DNA from: Primula veris
Lineage: Eukaryota; Streptophyta; Magnoliopsida; Ericales; Primulaceae
Direction: 5' to 3'
DNA: 64,000 nt
Assembly: GCA_963682055.1 (NCBI GenBank)
Contig: OY821742.1
Coordinates: forward strand, 26,011,060 to 26,075,059
In this document: in pieces, positions 55,680 through 64,000 of the stretch
Layout of the letters: each line of letters begins with the position of its first letter
How positions within the stretch are numbered: the first letter of the stretch is position 1
The notes under the pieces: model-generated
Told to the model about the DNA's origin: nothing
What the model saw: only the letters and a program-made list of their open reading frames with translations
Databases searched by the model: none
Position numbers and translations under genes: made by a program

Positions 55680-56183
55680 TGAGCAGGAGACGCCAAAAAG
55701 AAAAAGTAAGAAGAAAGAGAAAGGAAAAGCAAGAAGAGGAAAAGAAGAAGAGTGCAAGAAAAGAAGGAAGTGATAAGAAAGAAGAGTCAAAAAGAAAAAT
55801 GACCAACCCTAAATGTAACGCAAAACCCTTTGGATCACAGGGCTGATTGTTACATCGTAGTGGTGCAAAAAAAAAAAGAGAAAAAAAGAAAAAGAGTGAT
55901 GGGAGAGAAGATGAAGAAAAAGAAAGAGGAGGCACAAAAGAAAAACAGATGAGAAGAAGATAAAGAGGTGAAGGAGACAGACAACTAAAAAGGAAGTCAA
56001 TGAAACAAAAAATAAACGGGAAAAGAAAAAAATAAAAAGTACGAGAAAACAGAGTATAAAAAAAAACACAAGAGAGGAAGAGGAAGAAATGATGGAAACG
56101 GAGAAATAAAAAGAAAGAAGAAAAAGGAAGAGATGGGAAAAGATGGGGAAAAGCAGAGAAAAAGAAAAAAAGAAGGGGGAAGG
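55680..56183 (+). repeat. 500-bp purine-rich (A/G) tract
   Basis: The plus strand is overwhelmingly A and G (runs such as AAAGAAAAAGTAAGAAGAAA), apart from a mixed stretch at about 55800-55865. The minus strand is correspondingly C/T-rich. The tract directly follows the stop of mini-gene G (56184) on the antisense strand. Frames through it are low-complexity Phe/Ser/Leu artefacts. It might form triplex DNA or act as an extra polypurine site for plus-strand priming; both are inference. Confidence 0.8.
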
Positions 56184-56477
56184 TTAGGGGGAAGTCGATC
56201 GGTATCGATGAGAGGGCCCGGCAGAGACATCCCTGTCCCTCAGTGTCGGGTTCCCCCTTAGCATCTCATTCTCTTTGACTAGTGCCTGACGAGCACGTCG
56301 GCAGTAAGCCAGTTCGGATCTTAGCCAAGTTAATTCCCGAACCATCTCGGTATGGTGATAACGCATCACCTTCAATTCCTCCTCGGCATCCCTCAACAGC
56401 CTTTGTACATGGTTATAGGAGGCTTCAAAGGCCTCCACTTGCAAAGCTAATGCTGATTGGGTGAAAGGACCAGACAT
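56184..56477 (-). CDS. Antisense mini-gene G, 97 aa coiled coil
   Basis: Starts at ATG 56477 (MSGPFTQSALAL). The helix VQRLLRDAEEELKVMRYHHT and the following charged stretch predict a coiled coil. The C-terminus is Arg/Ser-rich (HRYRSTSP). A TATA box CTATAAATAC lies at 56561-56570, about 85 bp upstream. A second TATATA string at about 56505 is too close to the ATG to be the main box. It shares the MSGP start with mini-gene F. No family is recognised. Confidence 0.65.
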   Translation of the reverse strand: MSGPFTQSALALQVEAFEASYNHVQRLLRDAEEELKVMRYHHTEMVRELTWLRSELAYCRRARQALVKENEMLRGNPTLRDRDVSAGPSHRYRSTSP

Positions 56478-57111
56478 CTTAGGGAAATTATAAGATGAGG
56501 GTCTATATATGGGGGAAAATAATATGATGAGAAGTGTGGATGTAACCATGCTGTAAGCAGGTATTTATAGATCAATTAGATGAGGGCTGGGATTGAGAGT
56601 CGCAACCATTCGCCAATGGGTATTCAGAAGCGATGGCACTCAAAAGAGGTGACTGTTCAAGAAAAACGTTTGGATTCCCAAAAGACTCTAAAGAGCGTGA
56701 GTAATTAAAAGCCACTCCTGTTCAAGAAACGTTTGGATTCTTACCAATATTTAAAGGGGGTAAGTAATAATGGCAGCAAAACACGCGTCATTTTTGGGAA
56801 GAGCAGCGGTTCAAATAAATATCCCAGATCTTTTGCGCAAGGCTCAAGAAAACTCTGGTGAATAAGATTTTCTATGCACAAGGCTCAAGAAATCCTATTA
56901 ATCCCTAGATATAAAGAGTAAGAAGGTCCAATGGATAAGATCAAACGCAAGACCCAAGAAAAGCATTAATGAGGCCACAAGCGTGCGCAGTCAAAATAAA
57001 TTGCATTGGGAAAGTAATTCAGATATAAACAAGAAAAAGAAATCTTTATTGATTGGTTGATACTTCGTTACAGAAGAAGCACAAAGAGGAAATACAATGA
57101 AAACAATAAAA

Positions 57112-57450
57112 TCATTTCATAGAAGGGCCCGCTTCGTCATTCGGCTTCCTTTTCGACCGAGCATACACTTCCTTAAGGGCCAATTTGTAAGCCCTCTTGG
57201 AAGCAAGCTGCCTATCTCTGGAGGCCTCGAGCTCTTTGATCCGGGCACGAGCACGAATACTGTCGAGCAAAGACCTCTGGTGCTCCTTCTCTAGGGCATC
57301 CAATCGCTCGTCTAGTTCGGCGGCCCGACGAGCTTCCACCGACAGCCGGGCAACCCTCTTCTCGAGATAACGCACCTTCTGAACTTCCTCTTCCAGACGG
57401 GCAACGTATTCAGGAAGGTTGTCACCATATTTTTCAAGAGGAGAAGCCAT
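57112..57450 (-). CDS. Antisense mini-gene H, 112 aa coiled coil
   Basis: Starts at ATG 57450 (MASPLEKYGDN). It is an almost continuous coiled coil (VARLEEEVQKVRYLEKRVAR, then LDERLDALEKEH). Near the end is KRAYKLALKEVYARSK, then a charged tail. A TATA box TCTTATAAAA lies at about 57501-57510, about 50-60 bp upstream. AATAAAG occurs downstream near 57045-57051. It shares the KRAYKLA.KE..ARSK block with mini-gene I, so the two are paralogues. Confidence 0.68.
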   Translation of the reverse strand: MASPLEKYGDNLPEYVARLEEEVQKVRYLEKRVARLSVEARRAAELDERLDALEKEHQRSLLDSIRARARIKELEASRDRQLASKRAYKLALKEVYARSKRKPNDEAGPSMK

Positions 57451-57753
57451 TTGTTCGTTAATAAAGAATGAACTGCATAAAAAATACTGGGACAGTCCCC
57501 TTTTATAAGAAGAAACAAGGAGTAGATCAAAGGTCATCTCGAATAAATACAACCTCTTGAACTTCCCAAGAGCATTAAAGGCGAATTAACCACAGTTCCA
57601 AATCCAATTAAAGTCATCCAAAAAGACATCAAGAAGATAAACAGACAAGAACAAGGAAAGGGAAATATTTTATTAATTCCAAAAACTTCGATTACAACTG
57701 AGGAGAAGACTCCCCATTCAAGAGAAATTACGACAGAAATTACAAAAGACTAA

Positions 57754-58074
57754 TTATTTCGAGGAAGAGCCTTCTTCATCGTCATCCGAACTCGGTTTGG
57801 ACCGAGCATGCAACTCCTTGAAGGCAAGCTTATAGGCCCTTTTTGCTGCCTTTTGCTTAGCCAGATTAGCCTCGAGCTTCTTTATATGCTCATAGGCCCA
57901 ATCCCGATCGGCCATCGTCACATGATGATCAGAATCCATGTCAGACAACCTTTTCTTGTAGTTTGAAACCTTGGCCACGAGTTTCTTATTCGCGGTACGA
58001 GATTTCTTGATTTCCGTTTCTAAATATGAAATATAATTAAAGGAGCTCTCACCAGTAGAACCAGAAGAAGCCAT
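57754..58074 (-). CDS. Antisense mini-gene I, 106 aa coiled coil
   Basis: Starts at ATG 58074 (MASSGSTGESSF). The helical body (ISYLETEIKKSRTANKKLV, then IKKLEANLAKQKAA) leads into KRAYKLAFKELHARSK, shared with mini-gene H, and an acidic Ser/Asp/Glu tail. A TATA box CCTATAAAGG lies at about 58126-58136, about 55 bp upstream. AATAAAAT lies downstream near 57668-57675. It is the first antisense gene inside the right LTR. Confidence 0.68.
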   Translation of the reverse strand: MASSGSTGESSFNYISYLETEIKKSRTANKKLVAKVSNYKKRLSDMDSDHHVTMADRDWAYEHIKKLEANLAKQKAAKRAYKLAFKELHARSKPSSDDDEEGSSSK

Positions 58075-58317
58075 TATGTCACGAGCAAATTAGTAGTAAA
58101 ATGCCTAATTATGGAGGGAGCACACCCCTTTATAGGAGTTTTCCTCGAAGAAAGATATTAGGATAGGAAACATTAAATGTGCCCCCCTGGAAAACGTCAC
58201 GAGTCTATTGCGTTTCTCGATGAAGCATTGGGAAAAACAAGACCGAAGTAACGTTCTCGACAAACCGAACATGACTCCCCCGACATGGAAACCACGCCGA
58301 GGAAGTCAGGGAGCACT

Positions 58318-58886
58318 TGATAGAACATAAAAATCAGACCCGAATATTTTATTCGGGTCATAATCAACCCACTTTATAAATGGGTATCCAACGCTTAAAT
58401 GGGTCATCTCATACTTTTTATAGGAATTGAGGTGCTACTACCAAAAGCCCAAGCCCAATCAAAGGGGGACCCTTGTCTGAAAAATCCCTGGGATGAAGAC
58501 ATTTGTCAATATCCTAGAAGGCGCAGTTGCCTATAAATAGCCAACTACCCCTCCTAGAAAAGGACCCAGAAAATCTATCCAAAAAATATAGAGAGAAGTT
58601 AAGAAAAGAGAGAAACTAACCAAAGCATATCACTTCGAGAAATAAACCGAGAAAAGACAGCCGAGCACCGAATAAAAGAGGAGAAAGATCAAGACGAGAG
58701 ATTAAATAGTTATATCGAGCATAATTGTAAAGCCGAAATACTAATCCGAGCAAATGTAATAGTCCGAACAAGGACAATAATCCGAGCAATAATAAAGATC
58801 AGGAAGTATCATTTATTCACGGTTGATTTATCATTATATCATTGTTGAAAAGCCTAACGCGACCGACCAAAGTTATGGCTTTATCA
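58318..58886 (+). repeat. 3' LTR of the gypsy element
   Basis: 569 bp, matching the 5' LTR except for one base seen by eye near 58402. The preceding GTCAGGGAGCACT is the best candidate polypurine tract but is short and interrupted. Followed by ATATT (58887-58891), the target duplication. Confidence 0.95.
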
Positions 58887-58891
58887 ATATT

Positions 58892-59817
58892 ATTGTTATC
58901 TCTATTGTTAAATAAAAATGTTAGCTAACAATGCAATTTTGTCTTCCCATTAGTTGTGTTAAGGTGTGTGTCAACTTTACAGATGTTAAAAACATTGTTA
59001 AAGATAACAATTTTTTTAATTGTTATTATTTGATGACATGACAAAAAAAATGTAAATCACACCCACAATTAAATGATATTTCTCACGCATATCTTTTTTA
59101 TCTGTTTAAGAATAAAAGTAGAGAGAGATTAGAGAGGGAGACGGGGAGATGGTTTAGGGTTTGCATCATCCATCGAAGAAGACGATCTCAGCCCCGCCAC
59201 CACCATCATCTCTCCCTTACCATGTATAAGATCTAATCTCCAGGTTTTCATCAGCATCTTTATATTAGTTTCGCTGTAATTCGTCTATTACGTGAGCATG
59301 TCAATTTCTTTTTTATAGTTCGCTTCAAATTTGTCCATAAGATTTAATATCCAATCAAAGTGTTGAAATTTAGCGTTCATAAACATCTAAGTTTTTATTT
59401 AAGAAGCATGCTAAGATAAGCATGAAACTATTACATGTGGTTAAAAAAAATTCTGTTCAAGAATAAGTTAAAATATTCAGTTCAAGAATATTATTTCTTT
59501 CCATAAAGAGAGATGAAGAGAGTCTGCGGTGAATTTGTTATGTTTAAAATAGCAGTCATTTTATGGCCCATGAACTTTTCATGTTCTAAATATTTGGTTA
59601 AATTTAGTTATAAATAATTGAGGTCGAGTATGCTTTAGAGGGCAGGAGCTCAACTCGTTTTGAATACTTGTAATATAAATATATAGCAAAATATATTAAC
59701 ATGTATATCCCAAATCATTCGTAGATTAAGCAGTCATAATTGTTTTTTAAGTTATGAGGCGATTTTTCGTTAGTTGACAATTATTATTTTTGTTGTAGTT
59801 AGTTCTTTATACTCCTA
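58892..59817. other. Region upstream of a broken hAT transposase gene
   Basis: AT-rich. At 59130-59240 a leader-like stretch (GGTTTAGGGTTTGCATC, then CCGCCACCACCATCATCTC) is followed by GT-rich intron-like sequence, so this may be the non-coding first exon of the transposase gene at 59818. No coding is seen. Confidence 0.5.
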
Positions 59818-62259
59818 ATGAGTGGCTTTAAAGTTGGGGAACCATCTACGGTTGCTAGTGGAGCTCCTGGTCATGTGGTTGTTACCGAAACTGAAGACCG
59901 TGACGATGTTGTCGCCATTGAACAACCTGGTCTACAAGCTGTGAAAGTTGAAGCAGGGACTATTTTAAGCCGAAGAGAATAAAGAAAACTTCCCAAGCTT
60001 GAGATTATTATGAGAAGGTTATTTGTTTTTATTTATTTGCATCAAATAAAAGTTACTTCTCCTTCTGAAATTAGGCCTTGTTTGGTGGTACATGAAAAGT
60101 ACACTTTTAGAGCATTTTACTAAGTAAGTAGAGTTCTTTGATTTACATCAAACAAGTGTATTTTTTAAAAAGAAAACTTGATAAAAGCTTACTTATATAG
60201 AAGTATGATTGTTGAATGCTCATACTTTTCTAAGAAATGTAAATTATAGATATTGTAGCTACTTATTATTTATTCTTCATCTATTTTCTTCATTTTTACT
60301 TGGCTATTATACACCTCCCCTTTTCTCATAAGGCTATGGTGTCTGGTTCTTTCTCTCGGTTAATTCATAAATTGTGCAAAATGTATGCTTCTATAAAGAT
60401 ATGAATCACTCATGACCATCAATTTATTGAATTTTACAGGTGTGGTATTCATGAAAGTTACGCCATAATAGGTTTTGTTTGAACAATTAAGTTAATTTGA
60501 AGTAATCGATAATCAACTCTATTAATATGACAGGTTGATGTTCCAAATGGTACGAAAGCAACATGTAAAGCATGCAAGGAAAAGTTCTTTGTTAAATTGG
60601 GTGGTCCTACAACTGAAAATTTTCATCATGCATTAGAAAGATGAAACAATCACTTTTGGGTGTCGAAAAAGGTCCGGGGAGTGTGTCTTACATTAAAAAA
60701 TTTAAGTGTGACCATGCTACAGTGAGGCAGGTTGCGGCCCACATGATTCTTACACATGAGTATCCGTTTTGGAATGATGGAACATGAGTTCTTTAATCGT
60801 TTCATGTCGTTAGCTTCACCATATTATGGAGAGAAAAAAATGAGATATACTGTAAAAATGACGTCATGGCAGTTTACAATGCTGAGAAAAGAAAGCTAAA
60901 AGATACTTTCACTAAAGTGAGTAAAGTAAGCATCACCTCTTGACTTTTGGAAATCAAATCAATAAATCTGATACATGTGTGTCACCACTCATTTCATAAA
61001 TTCCAACCCGAATTGGACGCTTCAAAAAGAGAGTTATAAGTTTTTATGACTTCTCCACAGCATACAGCTTTAGTCATTTCGGATACCATTTTAGAATGCT
61101 TAATGAAATGAAGTACTGAGAACAAAATATCGATAGTGACATTTGATAATCCATCGAACAATGATTCAACAATAAGTTTTTTAAATGAATCATTTGATTT
61201 GAATTTTTTTTGTCTTCTGCCGGAAAAATATTTCATGCGCGTTATTGTGCGAACATTATCAATATTTTTGTTCAAGATGGACTTTCTGAGGTGAAAAATA
61301 CTATTCAAAATGTTCTTGATCAGAGACCGTCCCAATAGGTTTGATAGTATCGCAAAACAGATGCAATTGCCTCACAAGAAATTGATTATATATGTCCGAC
61401 TCGTTGGAATTCAACATATGCAATATTAGTGGCCACCTTAGAATTTAAATATGTTTTTCCTCGATATAAAGAAAGAGATCCCTGTTATGATTGGTTACCG
61501 AGTAAATTTGATTGGGATGGGGTACAAAATTTTTGTCAGTTTTTGGAAATTTTTAAGGAAGTGACTAATAGCATATCGGGGAGGGAGTACCCAACTTTTA
61601 ATCTTTTTCTTCCCATTGTCTGGAAGATCAAAGAGGTTTTAGATATAGCAACGAAAGAATTATCCGCTAAAAAAATAATATTCGAGCCATGACTTTGAAG
61701 ATCAAAGCCAAATTTGACAAGTATCGGGGCGAATGCAATCTCTTAATGGATATTGCTGCAATGTTAGATCCAACATATAAAATGGTTTTGGTTAATTTTT
61801 GCTTTCCAAAAATATATCATCTCCATGACGTTCCTAAAAATGTGACATTGGTGTTGGATGCTTTAAAAGAAATGTATAAAGATTATGTGAATAAACACAC
61901 AAGTCTATCTGAAATACAAGCTGGATTTGTTATGCGTAGTGGTTGTCATACCTCAAAGTTTAAAAGTAAAGGAAATGCTAAATTCGACCATTTTATTCGA
62001 ATGTCTGAAAATATTGCACCAGCGGAGTCCGACTTGAAAATATATTTGGCTCAAGGAGTTTTCATATGCAATCCTACTGACGAACCATTCGATGCTATAA
62101 ACTGGTGGAAAGATAATAGTCTGAATTTTAAGTTTTTTGTCAAAAATGGTAGTTGATGTTTCCTGAATTCCGATTAGTATCGTAGCCTCGGAAGCTGCAT
62201 TTAGTACCGGAGGTCGAGTAATTGATCCGTACCGTGCATCTGTTAGAAAATTTAGGGTA
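59818..62259 (+). pseudogene. hAT transposase gene (RICESLEEPER-like), broken
   Basis: Pieces of one hAT transposase lie in order. 59818-59982 encodes MSGFKVGEPST.., followed after a frameshift by a KKTSQA-like stretch with a TGA. An acceptor-like CAG near 60533 precedes VDVPNGTKATCKACKEKF, a BED zinc finger; it is cut by TGA at 60642-60644 where other hAT proteins have Arg. Around 61380 the frame reads CPTRWNSTY, then the 61429-61692 frame and the 61689-62156 frame (LNIK-type core, ILDIAAMLDP-like MDIAAMLDPTYK). Near 62175-62235 SEAAFSTGGRVIDPYRAS is the hAT dimerisation motif. Multiple stops and frameshifts make it non-functional. A copia element interrupts it at 62260. Confidence 0.82.
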
Positions 62260-62913
62260 TGATAATCCTGGATAACTTCGAAGAATCGTGTTCGTACACT
62301 TTCCGAACAAAGTATTTCGACCCTATTATTGCCTGGGTTCACGAAATCTTTGTGGGGATAATTCTTGAAAAACAATCTGTTTCTGGCAAGGAAAATAGAT
62401 TAGGAAATGTAGAGAGAATTTTCTTATATGTTTCTGTAACCAAAACCGAGGCCAAATGACTTCTTATATAGGAGATCAAAAACTGTTCCGGAAAGGAAGC
62501 AACTGTTCCGGAAAGGAAGCAACTGTTGGGAAAGGGTCCAACTATTCAAAATTTTCCGGAAAGGAAGCAACTGTTCCGGAAAGGAAGCAACTATTGGGAA
62601 ATGGTCCAACTATTCAAAATTTTCCGGAAAGGAAGCAACTGTTCGGAAAAATTTTCGCTCGGGGCGCTGCCCCGCACCCCGCCCGCTGTCCTGCAGCGGG
62701 ACCCCAGCCAGGGGCTCTCGCCCCTTGGACCCCGCCAGGGGCTCTGCCCCTTGGAACCCCGTTTCGATTATTCATATTCAATTATATGTTGGCTCGACGA
62801 GCGTGCACTCCGCACTTCCCTAACTCGTTTTCCGAGTTTAACGCATTATTGCATCGGCCTATAATAAATCACATTACTACTAAAATACATTGATGATACT
62901 AAAATCACCAACA
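62260..62913 (-). repeat. 3' LTR of the copia element, 654 bp
   Basis: On the minus strand it starts TGTTGGTGATTTTAG and ends CCAGGATTATCA, so it has TG..CA ends, directly after the polypurine tract. Inside are repeated GGAAAGGAAGCAACTGTTCC motifs (62490-62645). A GC-rich stretch (62660-62760) contains GGGCGCTGCCCCGCACCCCG and GCCAGGGGCTCTGCCCCTTGG, which can fold into strong hairpins. Frames across it (62456-62893) are treated as artefacts. Confidence 0.8.
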
Positions 62914-62929
62914 AATCCCCCCCATTTTA

Positions 62930-63473
62930 GTGTAATCCTTGATTTACTCAGTATATACAATAATATATACAAGGGTATAACACACAGGTATAACAATCAA
63001 ACAAATGCATAGATGAAAATGTCTTACGATTGAATTTTCATCTTAGTACAAATACACATTCCAAATACTCGAAAATCTGGGTGTCATAACGATTGAACCC
63101 GTCAATCCATTTGAATATCTGAAGATATAGTACACATATGTTTCTTACAATACTCTACTATTCATACTTGACACTTTACAAGCCATGTGTCCTTATCCAT
63201 TAATAAGCATATAGGAAGCCAAGTCCAAGCTTCTTGAAGCGGCAAAACTTCATGCTCACATAGGTGATCCTTTTAATCTTGCACCTGTATTTGCAATTTT
63301 TCAAAAGAACCATTAAGAAGATATACTTCAACCTAGCCATCACTTGCAGGTCTGAGCACATACCTTGGGAAGATAAACACAATTGCTCCAATCTCTAACT
63401 ATGATCTTTCCACATTGAATTCTGCTTCTAACGTTGTATTCGAAGGGAATTGGGTATACCACAGCTAATAGAT
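62930..63473 (-). other. Copia 3' non-coding stretch
   Basis: About 540 bp between the end of copia pol and the polypurine tract. No long frame with family resemblance is visible. Confidence 0.6.
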
Positions 63474-64000
63474 TTAAATGGACTTTAATCCCATCCCAAT
63501 TACCGACTTATTCACTAAGTCTCTAGCTAACCCCTTCGTCAAGTGGTCAGCTAAGTTTTGTTGCGACCGAACAAAATCAATAGATATCACCCCATTCATG
63601 ATTAATTTCCTAATCATACTATGTCTAACACCCAAATGTCTAGACTTTCCATTGTATATTTGACTATAAGCTTTAGCCAGTGTGGCAGTACTATCACAAC
63701 GGATAGAAATTGGTGATATCGGTTTAGGCCATATCGGAATCTCATATACCAAGTTCCTGAGCCATTCCGCTTCTTTACCAGCAGCTGCTAATGCTACAAA
63801 CTCAGATTCCATTGTGGAACCAGTTATACATGTTTGCTTCTTGGAAGCCCATAAGATGGCACCTCCCCCAAGCAAGAACACCCATCCACTTGTAGAGGAT
63901 GAGTCTTCAGCATTATTTATCCAACTAGCATCCGAATAACCCTCTAACACCAAAGGAAATCCCATATATGCCAATCCATAATTCGTAGTACCCTTCAAGT
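63474..64000 (-). CDS. Ty1/copia pol, C-terminal RNase H, partial
   Basis: 174 codons, open to the window edge. It shows copia RNase H hallmarks: [20 protein letters not shown] with the catalytic Asp, [20 protein letters not shown] with the Glu, then [10 protein letters not shown] with the third Asp, and [11 protein letters not shown]. It ends [18 protein letters not shown] and stops at 63474. Length and residues look normal for the C-terminus of a copia polyprotein. The upstream gag, integrase and reverse transcriptase would lie beyond 64000. Confidence 0.88.
   Translation of the reverse strand, partial: LKGTTNYGLAYMGFPLVLEGYSDASWINNAEDSSSTSGWVFLLGGGAILWASKKQTCITGSTMESEFVALAAAGKEAEWLRNLVYEIPIWPKPISPISIRCDSTATLAKAYSQIYNGKSRHLGVRHSMIRKLIMNGVISIDFVRSQQNLADHLTKGLARDLVNKSVIGMGLKSI

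Larger units (their letters stand above)
39738..58886 (+). mobile_element. Complete Ty3/gypsy (Tat-like) retrotransposon, 19.15 kb
   Basis: Identical-length LTRs (569 bp) lie at 39738-40306 and 58318-58886, flanked by a perfect ATATT duplication (39733-39737 and 58887-58891). By eye the LTRs differ at one site (AAATGAGTC versus AAATGGGTC), so the insertion is young. A tRNA primer site follows the left LTR. Gag, protease, reverse transcriptase, a degenerate RNase H, a second RNase H and integrase follow in one frame, the dual-RNase-H layout known for the Tat lineage (Ogre, Retand). About 12 kb lies between pol and the right LTR: a minisatellite, then antisense genes. The polypurine tract before the right LTR is weak (GTCAGGGAGCACT). 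One in-frame TGA interrupts pol. Confidence 0.95.
62260..64000 (-). mobile_element. Ty1/copia element, 3' part, running off the window
   Basis: On the minus strand, in order: RNase H coding (64000-63474), a non-coding 3' stretch, a polypurine tract AAAATGGGGGGGAT (about 62915-62929), then the LTR (62913-62260). The rest, including the other LTR, lies beyond 64000. GGGTA at 62255-62259 is the presumed target duplication. The element is inserted in the hAT pseudogene. Confidence 0.82.

Noticed and set aside
55633..56230. Three overlapping Phe/Ser/Leu-rich minus-strand frames
   Set aside because: They are read-throughs of the purine-rich tract and have no domain or start context.
62456..62893. 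Two overlapping frames of 112 and 145 aa in the copia LTR
   Set aside because: They lie inside an LTR and reflect the GGAAAGGAAGCAACTG repeat and a GC-rich hairpin region.

Overview
This is nuclear DNA from a plant, most likely a eudicot. It is AT-rich, contains spliced genes with GT..AG introns, a block of plant-type telomeric repeats (TTTAGGG), and Ty3/gypsy, Ty1/copia, MULE, hAT, LINE, TRIM and MITE elements. All exon boundaries were read by eye from reading frame and splice motifs. None was computed or searched against a database.

Only two ordinary host genes are recognisable, and both are loaded with transposons. The first (9608-20132, +) encodes a 225-aa universal-stress-protein-like protein in three exons. 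Its first intron, originally about 100 bp, now holds a 9.27-kb Mutator-like element (MULE, 9966-19231) with matching ends and a 7-bp target duplication. The second (33030-21689, -) encodes a 315-aa ADP/ATP carrier of the ER-ANT1 type in three exons. Its 8-kb intron 1 contains a decayed duplicate of the gene's own promoter and exon 1, split by a solo LTR, and about ten further degenerate copies of the exon 1/intron 1 junction. Its intron 2 holds a complete TRIM element and a complete hAT MITE, both with target duplications.

The MULE carries two genes on the minus strand. One is an 898-aa transposase with a zinc finger, DDE core, SWIM finger and AT-hook, fused to an OTU-type cysteine protease whose catalytic residues look intact. 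The other is a four-exon, 676-aa plant mobile domain (PMD) protein. Between them lie 177-bp repeats, hairpins and about 340 bp of telomere-like repeat. A 56-bp minisatellite sits upstream of the PMD gene.

Positions 39738-58886 are one complete 19.15-kb Ty3/gypsy element (Tat-like, with two RNase H domains). It has 569-bp LTRs that differ by eye at one base, an ATATT target duplication, and a single gag-pol frame broken by one TGA. Downstream of pol come its own AATAAA signal, a 2.6-kb 86/87-bp minisatellite, and about 9 kb of cargo that is entirely antisense. The cargo contains a four-exon gene for a 683-aa protein resembling the 'putative gypsy type transposon' family, two further ORFs, and a run of small coiled-coil genes. 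Most of the small genes have their own TATA box and several have their own poly(A) signal. This array of antisense mini-genes is the most unusual feature of the window.

The left 9 kb is mostly intergenic, with a hAT-like MITE, a copia solo LTR and a copia gag-protease remnant. Between the carrier gene and the gypsy element lie a foldback element, nested MITEs and a decayed LINE. The right end holds a broken hAT transposase gene into which a copia element has inserted; that element runs off the window.
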